Origin: DASYXW01 sp035934405
GTDB lineage: Bacteria; Acidobacteriota; Terriglobia; UBA7540
Direction of reading: 5' to 3'
Assembly (NCBI GenBank): GCA_035934405.1
Contig: DASYXW010000031.1
Location: 1-64,000, forward strand
Length of the DNA stretch: 64,000 bases
This document shows positions 58,302 to 64,000 of the stretch, in pieces; positions within the stretch are counted from its first letter, which is position 1, and each line of letters begins with the position of its first letter. A program made the translations under genes and the position numbers. The notes below the pieces were generated by a model, which did no database searches, had not been told where the DNA came from, and worked only from the letters and a program-made list of their open reading frames with translations.

Positions 58302-60035
58302 CTACCAGAAAATCCACTGCAATACCAAGAACACCGCGAGCGCCACCCCGGCCCAGAAAATCGGCCGCTTGAGGAGCGGCAGATCACCCTCGCTTGGCAA
58401 CGGAGTGGCTCCGTACACCAGACCCTCGTAGTCCTGATTCGGGTCAGGCTCGGTCATCAGGCTGACGAGCACGGTGACGATCAAGCAGATCAGCCATGAC
58501 CACAAACCGCGGTACATATCGGCCGCCAGGTCCTTGGCGTTCGCGGAAAGCGCGATGATGGCCAGCTTGCTGGGGTCCAGCTTGACCAGCGTGAACATGC
58601 TGACGGAAGATACCGTGCCGGCGAGCAGCCCCCAAAAAGCGCCGGAACCGGTGATGCGTTTCCACAGCATTCCGAGGATCACAGTGCCGAAGAGCGGCGC
58701 GATAAAGAAACTGAAAAGGGCCTGGACATAGTCCATGATGCTGGCGAATTGGATCACCACGTATGCGGCGCCGATGCTGACGAGCAGCCCGATGATCGTG
58801 CACCAGCGGCCCATGGCCACGTAGTGGGCGTCGGTCGCGTTCTTGCGAACGAACGGCCGGTAGAGGTCGTAGGTCCATACCGTGGCAAAGGCGCTGACAT
58901 TTCCCGCCATGCCCGACATGAATCCGGCCAGCAGCGCCGTGATCCCGAGGCCAAGCAGGCCGGGGCCGCAGTAGCGCGCCAGCATCAGCGGCAGAACGTC
59001 GTTGTAAGTGTGCTGCCCGGCAGTTGCCACGCTTTCAGGGACGAGATGAAAGGGAAGAACGGCTAGGCCGAGCAGACCGGGCAGAATAATGATAAAGGGC
59101 ACTGCCATCTTGAAGAACGCGCCGATGACCGGCGCCATCTTCGCGGCGCGCAGGTTCTTTGCGGAGAGCACCCGCTGCACCACCAGAAAGTCCGTGGTCC
59201 AGTAGCCAAAGGAGAGCGTCATGCCGAGACCAAAGATGATGCCTGTCCAGTGGATGCCCATCGGGTTGTCGGAGAAATGGCCGAGGTTGCTCCACAGGTG
59301 GGTGAAGTCCTGCCCGGGAAAGTTCTGGTGAATACGAGCCACCATGCCCGACCAGCCACCCGTCTCGATGAGGCCGAGAATCGGAATCAGCAGCGCTCCG
59401 AACCAGATGAGGAAGAACTGCACAACCTCGTTGAAGATGGCCGAGAACAGACCACCCATGGTGACATAGATACCCACCGTCAGTGATGACATCCAGATAC
59501 TGAAATTCAGGTTCCACCCCAGCATCACCTGCATCACCTTGGCCATGGCAAACATATTGACGCCGGACATGAGAATGGTCATCACCGCGAAGGACGCGGC
59601 GCTCAGCGCGCTCGTCGGCTTGCCGAAGCGGAGCTGCAGGTAGCCGGGAACGGAATGGGTTTTCGAGATGTAGTAGAACGGCATCATCACGATGCCGAGG
59701 AAGAGCATGGCGGGGATGGCGCCCACCCAGTACCAGTGCGCCGCCAGCACGCCGTATTGGTAGGCTGAGCCGGCCCAGCCCATCAGTTCGAGCGTTCCCA
59801 GGTTGGCGGAGACGAAGCTGAGCCCCGCCACCCAGGCGGTCATCTCGCGCCCGGCCAGGAAAAAGTCCTTGCCGCTCTGCGCGTAGTTCTTGAGATAGAA
59901 GCCGATGCCCAGGACCATCGCGAAATAAATCGCGATGATGGCGAAGTCCACCAAGTGCGGATTCATCATCCGCCCGGCACCCGCGCCGGGCTCGACGAGG
60001 AGCGCGAGAAGCGGGACCGCAGAGGGCCAACTCAT
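58302..60035 (-). CDS. Sodium:solute symporter (SSS family)
   Basis: A 577-residue, about 13-helix secondary transporter. ATG 60035 follows ggagg by seven bases, giving MSWPSAVPLLALLV; an upstream frame to 60251 would overlap the divergent hydrolase. The SSS core is evident: FAIIAIYFAMVLGIGFYLKN, SGKDFFLAGREMTAWVAGLS, FVSANLGTLELMGWAGSAYQ, FYYISKTHSVPGYLQLRFGK, and TALLAGFMSGMAGNVSAFAT (helix 8 signature). Substrate could be a sugar, amino acid or other; the FFLAGR and LGTLELMGWAG motifs are common to sugar symporters of the SGLT branch. Proline or sialate is not excluded. Confidence 0.92.
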   Translation of the reverse strand: MSWPSAVPLLALLVEPGAGAGRMMNPHLVDFAIIAIYFAMVLGIGFYLKNYAQSGKDFFLAGREMTAWVAGLSFVSANLGTLELMGWAGSAYQYGVLAAHWYWVGAIPAMLFLGIVMMPFYYISKTHSVPGYLQLRFGKPTSALSAASFAVMTILMSGVNMFAMAKVMQVMLGWNLNFSIWMSSLTVGIYVTMGGLFSAIFNEVVQFFLIWFGALLIPILGLIETGGWSGMVARIHQNFPGQDFTHLWSNLGHFSDNPMGIHWTGIIFGLGMTLSFGYWTTDFLVVQRVLSAKNLRAAKMAPVIGAFFKMAVPFIIILPGLLGLAVLPFHLVPESVATAGQHTYNDVLPLMLARYCGPGLLGLGITALLAGFMSGMAGNVSAFATVWTYDLYRPFVRKNATDAHYVAMGRWCTIIGLLVSIGAAYVVIQFASIMDYVQALFSFFIAPLFGTVILGMLWKRITGSGAFWGLLAGTVSSVSMFTLVKLDPSKLAIIALSANAKDLAADMYRGLWSWLICLIVTVLVSLMTEPDPNQDYEGLVYGATPLPSEGDLPLLKRPIFWAGVALAVFLVLQWIFW

Positions 60036-60169
60036 GCCGCGTCCTCCAAACTCGAAGCCGGAGCCAACCGCCCGATGCACAAGCCGGATGAGTAGTTGAA
60101 AAGGTGGGATGATAACGCCAATTTGAGGATCGTGCTCGAAATTATTCGCCGCCTGCCGCCCTGCACGCG

Positions 60170-61072
60170 ATGATACTCTGTACCCGACTGGAACACCGCC
60201 AAATGCTGAACTTTGACGACGTCCGGAAGCTGCCGGTTTCGCCCGGCGCACAGCGGATCCCGTACGGTCCTCGCGCCGTCGAGTTCGGAGACCTTCGCTT
60301 GCCCGGGGGCCTGCCGAAGGGCCACGGCCGCTGCCCCGTCGCCATCGTCATTCACGGCGGCTGCTGGAGTTCGGAATACAATCTCGACCACATCGCGAGC
60401 TTCGCCGACGCGCTCACTCAGGCTGGCGTCGCCACCTGGAACCTGGAGTATCGCCGAATCGGTGACGCGGATGGCGGCTGGCCCCGATTGTATCGGGGCT
60501 GGCCGGGCACCTTCGAAGACGTGGCGCGCGGCGCCGATTACGTCCGTGTCCTTGGGCCGAAGTACGCTCTCGACCTCGACCGCGTCGTGGCCGTAGGTCA
60601 TTCGGCGGGAGGACAACTGGCCCTGTGGCTGGCGGCGCGGACCAAACTGCCGAAAGCCAGCCCGCTCTATTCCTCCGAACCCGACAAGTCTATACGGCTG
60701 CGCGGCGTCGTATCGCTGGCGGGCATTCCTGACCTCCGCCGCGCCTTTCGCGAGAACGTCTGCGACGATACCGCGAGGCAGCTCCTCGGCGGCTCTCCTG
60801 CGGAAGTGCCGGAGCGTTACCATGATGCTTCCCCCATCGAGCTTCTGCCGCTCGGCGTTCCGCAACGCCTGGTTCACGGCACCGAGGACTCGACAGTGCC
60901 GCTCGCCTTCTCCCACGATTATGCGATGGCGGCCCGGAGGAGCGGCGATGACGCGCGGCTGATCGTGGTTCCTCACGCCGGGCACTTCGAGCTCATCGTG
61001 CCTGGGTCGCTGGCCTGGCCGGTGGTCGAGGCGGCAGTGCGCGAGATGCTGGGACGAGGCGCGGTGCAGTGA
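60170..61072 (+). CDS. Alpha/beta hydrolase (esterase-like)
   Basis: A 300-residue hydrolase. CPVAIVIHGGCWSSEYNLDH is the HGG oxyanion loop of the hormone-sensitive-lipase/esterase group; VVAVGHSAGGQLALWLAART is the nucleophile elbow (GHSAGG). The acid is in LVHGTEDSTVPLAFSHDYA and the His in PHAGHFELIVPGSLAW, so the triad is complete. No signal peptide: cytosolic. It resembles the kynurenine formamidase-like and BD-FAE-like enzymes. ATG 60203 is an alternative start. It is divergent from the symporter with 134 bases between. Confidence 0.85.
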   Translation: MILCTRLEHRQMLNFDDVRKLPVSPGAQRIPYGPRAVEFGDLRLPGGLPKGHGRCPVAIVIHGGCWSSEYNLDHIASFADALTQAGVATWNLEYRRIGDADGGWPRLYRGWPGTFEDVARGADYVRVLGPKYALDLDRVVAVGHSAGGQLALWLAARTKLPKASPLYSSEPDKSIRLRGVVSLAGIPDLRRAFRENVCDDTARQLLGGSPAEVPERYHDASPIELLPLGVPQRLVHGTEDSTVPLAFSHDYAMAARRSGDDARLIVVPHAGHFELIVPGSLAWPVVEAAVREMLGRGAVQ

Positions 61073-61073
61073 G

Positions 61074-62201
61074 CTATTGACGCGTGCCGGGCGCGGAAAG
61101 GACCTCTTCGTACTCGCGGACGATGCGCTCCACACGAAAGCGCTCGAGGAAAGCTTCGACGCCCTCCAGTCGATACGACTCTGAGCGGGACTGCAGCACC
61201 TCGGTGATCGCGCCGGCGAGCGCGGGCGCGTCCCCAGGCGGCACAAGATGCCCCAGAGGACAGGCCTCCAGAACCTCCCGGACCCCACCGGGGCAGTCCG
61301 ACGCCACGACGGGTTTCCCCAGCGCCAGCGCCTCTAGCGCCACATTGGGCAGACCTTCATAGCGCGATGAAAGCACGAAGAGGTCCGCGTGCTTGAAATA
61401 GGGATAGGGGTTCGATTGAAAACCAGCGAAACGCACTGAGGAGGAAAGACCGAGCTGCTCGCTTTGCGCTTTCAGTTCGGCCTCGAGTGGCCCTTCACCA
61501 AGTATGGTCAACCGGACGCTGGGAAGCGTCTTCGCGACCAGCGCCAGGGCATCGAGCAGTAGATCGAATCCCTTTTGCTTGTGCAGGCGTCCTGCAGCAA
61601 CGACCTGTGGGCTAGCATCCGGGTAGGGATTCTCGCCCAGTGCGGCGAGTTGCCAGATGCGGTCGACATCGACAAAGTAATAGACGCGAACCAGTTTGGC
61701 CCGTGGAATCGCGAAGTTTTCCGCGAGATCATTGAGCACGTCATCGGATACACAGATGATCTTGTCCGCTCTCGGGTAAAGGTGGCGGTAGAGCCATTGC
61801 CACTTTCCCGAATGTCTGCTGACTTGAGCGAGTTGCCGGCTCGTGCAAATGACCTCCTGGAGCACCAATCGCATCTCTCGCGGCAGGAACGGCCTCGAGA
61901 GAACCATCGCCAAGTTCAGCTCACCAAGTGTCGAATGCGCCGTCTGTGGCCGGAGACTCCAGGCAAGGCGAATGATGCCGGGGATTGCACGGCGCACCCT
62001 GGATGATTTCAGATCGTGGACCGGCACGTCGGCGGGTACCTCCTTGAGGTAGGGACCGGCCGCTTCGACTAGGGCGAGGTGGGGCTCGAACCGTGTGCGG
62101 TCCAAGTGGCGCAGAAGGGTAAGAATCGCCCGCTCGGCGCCACCGCCGGCGAGGGAAGGAAGAACGAAAAGGACTGTTCTGCGACTTCGAGTCATCGGCA
62201 C
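61074..62201 (-). CDS. GT4-family glycosyltransferase
   Basis: A 375-residue GT-B-fold retaining glycosyltransferase that would transfer a sugar onto a lipid carrier or glycan. The N-terminus VLFVLPSLAGGGAERAILTL is the typical first strand with the GGG loop; VVAAGRLHKQKGFDLLLDAL starts the C-terminal domain, LTILGEGPLEAELKAQSEQL follows, and SSRYEGLPNVALEALALGKP contains the E-x7-E motif. It is the last gene of a three-gene unit with two methyltransferases, overlapping the preceding one by 10 bases. Donor and acceptor unknown. Confidence 0.93.
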   Translation of the reverse strand: MPMTRSRRTVLFVLPSLAGGGAERAILTLLRHLDRTRFEPHLALVEAAGPYLKEVPADVPVHDLKSSRVRRAIPGIIRLAWSLRPQTAHSTLGELNLAMVLSRPFLPREMRLVLQEVICTSRQLAQVSRHSGKWQWLYRHLYPRADKIICVSDDVLNDLAENFAIPRAKLVRVYYFVDVDRIWQLAALGENPYPDASPQVVAAGRLHKQKGFDLLLDALALVAKTLPSVRLTILGEGPLEAELKAQSEQLGLSSSVRFAGFQSNPYPYFKHADLFVLSSRYEGLPNVALEALALGKPVVASDCPGGVREVLEACPLGHLVPPGDAPALAGAITEVLQSRSESYRLEGVEAFLERFRVERIVREYEEVLSAPGTRQ

Positions 62202-63064
62202 GCAGGGCGTTCCGCAGCGTCATCAGGAATGCCGATAAGTTTTCTGGCGACGCAGTAAATGTAGGGCGAGCTCCATCGGTTGGGCCGGAAATGGAAAGCA
62301 TCATCCAGCAGCCACACAAAGCGCGAAATGACGCCGTGGACGCGGACCACGATCCAATAGGGCAGACGGCGCGGCCATTTCTCCACGTTGAGAACCTCGA
62401 GGCCAAGCGGCAACAGGTAATCGCAAGCCTCCACGCGCAATCCGGCTTCTCGGTGCGCTGCCGCGAGCTGATCGAGGTCGAGCGGAAGGTGCGCGTCGCA
62501 CAGCGCGCGGTCGAGCCTCCGCTGGTAGGCGCGCAGGATACCAGTGAAATTGGGGATCAACGTGATCATGCGTCCTTCCGGCTTGAGGAATCTGGCGATG
62601 GCAGCGATCACTTGCGCCGTGTTCTCGAAATGCTCCACGACTCCAAAGGAACCGCACACGTCAAACGAGTAAACCCAGTCGGTCGGCGGTGAAAACAAAT
62701 CGCCGCAGCGAATCTCCCCTGCCACGTGCTCCCGTTCAAGAACCATGCGGGCCCGCTGGCAACCGAGCTCCGAGCGATCGAGCCCGGCAACCTTGAAGCC
62801 GAACTGCTTCGCGAAGTAAGGAAGCCAGACCGACTGCGCGGCGCCGATTTCAATGAGTCTCTGGCCTCTCGCCGGCCGGTCGCTAAAAACCGCCTCAAAG
62901 AACTCATGAAGTTTCCGGAAGGGATAATTCTTCAGGCCGCGACGGCAAGGGTCTATCGGCGGCGGCAACGAACTGCGCTGCCACCACTCGTCCCAGAACC
63001 GCGCGCCCGCCCGATCGCCGACGGCGGGTTCACGGCTTGCGGGCGACGTAGGTGCAAATGCCAT
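62192..63064 (-). CDS. Class I SAM-dependent methyltransferase
   Basis: A 290-residue methyltransferase. RLIEIGAAQSVWLPYFAKQF is motif I (with GA in place of GxG), FKVAGLDRSELGCQRARMVL the acidic end of strand 2, and VYSFDVCGSFGVVEHFENTA motif IV. A C-terminal helical end (RFVWLLDDAFHFRPNRWSSP) follows. The frame starts ATG 63064 and overlaps the zinc-ribbon methyltransferase upstream by 35 bases. Together with the GT4 gene it suggests methylation of a surface glycan or a lipid-linked saccharide. Acceptor unknown. Confidence 0.85.
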   Translation of the reverse strand: MAFAPTSPASREPAVGDRAGARFWDEWWQRSSLPPPIDPCRRGLKNYPFRKLHEFFEAVFSDRPARGQRLIEIGAAQSVWLPYFAKQFGFKVAGLDRSELGCQRARMVLEREHVAGEIRCGDLFSPPTDWVYSFDVCGSFGVVEHFENTAQVIAAIARFLKPEGRMITLIPNFTGILRAYQRRLDRALCDAHLPLDLDQLAAAHREAGLRVEACDYLLPLGLEVLNVEKWPRRLPYWIVVRVHGVISRFVWLLDDAFHFRPNRWSSPYIYCVARKLIGIPDDAAERPACR

Positions 63065-63992
63065 AGGTCCTCCAAATAGTCTGAACGGTCTCGATCACCG
63101 GCCACAGCGCGCGGTCGAGGACCTTGGCGGGGTAGCAGGCGGTGAACTTGAGTGTTGAGAGTAGCCCAGGCCTTAACCCGTTCCGCCGTAGGAACTCCGG
63201 CCGCGACGGCAGCAAATCCTCGTAAGCGAAATTGCGGCGCCTTAGGCGCCGCTGGAGGAAGTACGGCAGCCAGTTCGCGGGAGGCATCCCGTACACATCG
63301 CGGCCATAATGCATCCGCTCCAGCCTGAAACCGGTCGCTTCCAGGTATTTCCTGACTGTTGACTCGGTGAAAAAGTACAAGTGACGGGGCACGTCCTCGG
63401 AAAAAAGATGCCGCGAAGCGAGGCTCTCAAAGTTCGTGACCAGGAACACGAAGAGGCCTTCAGGTTTGACCACTCGGTATGCCTTTTGCAGGTAACCCAT
63501 CGGATCGTGCACGTGCTCAAGCACGGCCCACGCCGTGACGGCGTCGTAGGTGGGATCGTCGACCGGAATCTCCGGAAAGGGCTGGGAGTACAGTTGGAAA
63601 TCGCGGATTGACCGAGTGGAAGCGGAGACTTCAACGCCTTCCACATCCCAGCCACGCCTACTCATGAAACGAGGGAAACTTCCGTTGGCGCAACCCACGT
63701 CCAGCAACCTCAAGCACCCATCCTTTTTCTCCAAATCATGCAGATAGCGCGCCTCCCTGGCATACCGCCTACGATGGTGTATCGGGTTGTTCTCAAACTC
63801 TTCCTCATAGTACTGCGAGGGATAGTACCTCTGCATTTCACTGAACGCAGGCCTCGGATTCACAAATCCCAGGCCGCATTCGTCACACTCCACCACCGTG
63901 AACCGTTCATCCGAAGGGTAACGCCGGTCCGGCATGGTGTAGACCGGCGTCGAGCGCGTGGACCCACAGAGGTTACAGGCGACCGTCTCCAT
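63030..63992 (-). CDS. Class I SAM methyltransferase with N-terminal zinc ribbon
   Basis: A 320-residue methyltransferase of the zinc-ribbon type. METVACNLCGSTRSTPVYTM and VVECDECGLGFVNPRPAFSE supply two C-x2-C pairs. Motif I is RLLDVGCANGSFPRFMSRRG, VEGVEVSASTRSIRDFQLYS the strand-2 acid, and YDAVTAWAVLEHVHDPMGYL motif IV. Such proteins methylate sugars or lipids in capsule and O-antigen clusters. Complete: the start ATG lies eight bases inside the window edge. It is the first visible gene of the glycan cluster, which probably continues beyond the window. Confidence 0.9.
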   Translation of the reverse strand: METVACNLCGSTRSTPVYTMPDRRYPSDERFTVVECDECGLGFVNPRPAFSEMQRYYPSQYYEEEFENNPIHHRRRYAREARYLHDLEKKDGCLRLLDVGCANGSFPRFMSRRGWDVEGVEVSASTRSIRDFQLYSQPFPEIPVDDPTYDAVTAWAVLEHVHDPMGYLQKAYRVVKPEGLFVFLVTNFESLASRHLFSEDVPRHLYFFTESTVRKYLEATGFRLERMHYGRDVYGMPPANWLPYFLQRRLRRRNFAYEDLLPSRPEFLRRNGLRPGLLSTLKFTACYPAKVLDRALWPVIETVQTIWRTYGICTYVARKP

Positions 63993-64000
63993 CCCCTGTC

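Noticed and set aside
1..64000. CRISPR array, prophage or plasmid origin
   Set aside because: No regularly spaced identical repeats, no phage structural genes and no replication initiator were seen anywhere in the window.

Overview
The window is GC-rich, gene-dense chromosomal DNA that looks like an Acidobacteriota genome, probably class Terriglobia or a relative. The clues are an Oar-like TonB-dependent receptor with an N-terminal carboxypeptidase-regulatory domain, a PknB-type kinase fused to a TolB-like/TPR tail, many secreted TPR proteins, a CheB-CheR-PAS giant kinase, a stub of a GloVer-repeat secreted protein, and stuttering intergenic repeats. No phage, plasmid or CRISPR locus is seen. 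The taxonomic call is inference.

Layout. 1-18 kb is mostly housekeeping and secreted functions: serS, an NTF2-like protein, a Ser/Thr kinase, a zinc alcohol dehydrogenase, a secreted Ig-like protein and lipase, a TMEM175-type channel, an M16 peptidase, a WalJ-like hydrolase, purB and rnr. 18-32.4 kb is a regulatory island: an ECF sigma factor, a zinc-finger-like protein, a degenerate receiver, a Cys-rich helical protein, a NarL-type regulator, a sortase with its apparent single substrate (MPKTA sorting signal), a 1703-residue CheB/CheR/PAS histidine kinase bracketed by two copies of a palindromic repeat, a GH15 glycosidase broken by an in-frame TAG, and a second NarL-type regulator.

32.4-34 kb holds a radical SAM protein whose frame continues through a TGA into C-U-A-E-P, with a SECIS-like hairpin just downstream. 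It is read here as a selenoprotein of the CUAEP-tail radical SAM family. A tRNA-Leu(CAG) follows. 34.5-53 kb is a carbohydrate region: a ROK sugar kinase with an MFS sugar porter; a TonB-dependent receptor, Tat-exported protein and GH130-like enzyme in one operon; a divergent membrane-bound winged-helix regulator with strong palindromes between; three TPR proteins; and a GMC oxidoreductase with its Tat-targeted small subunit.

53-54 kb contains a short element with terminal inverted repeats beside a decayed IS256-type transposase. 54-58 kb is a sigma/anti-sigma pair followed by an ABC-2 exporter. 58-61 kb has a sodium:solute symporter with a tiny membrane partner and an alpha/beta hydrolase. 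The window ends in a glycan-assembly cluster (GT4 glycosyltransferase and two methyltransferases).

The most noteworthy items are the recoded selenocysteine tail, the two-gene sortase module, the amber-interrupted GH15 gene, the palindromic operator region upstream of the receptor operon, and several families of short dispersed repeats, one of which supplies the start codon of the ABC ATPase.
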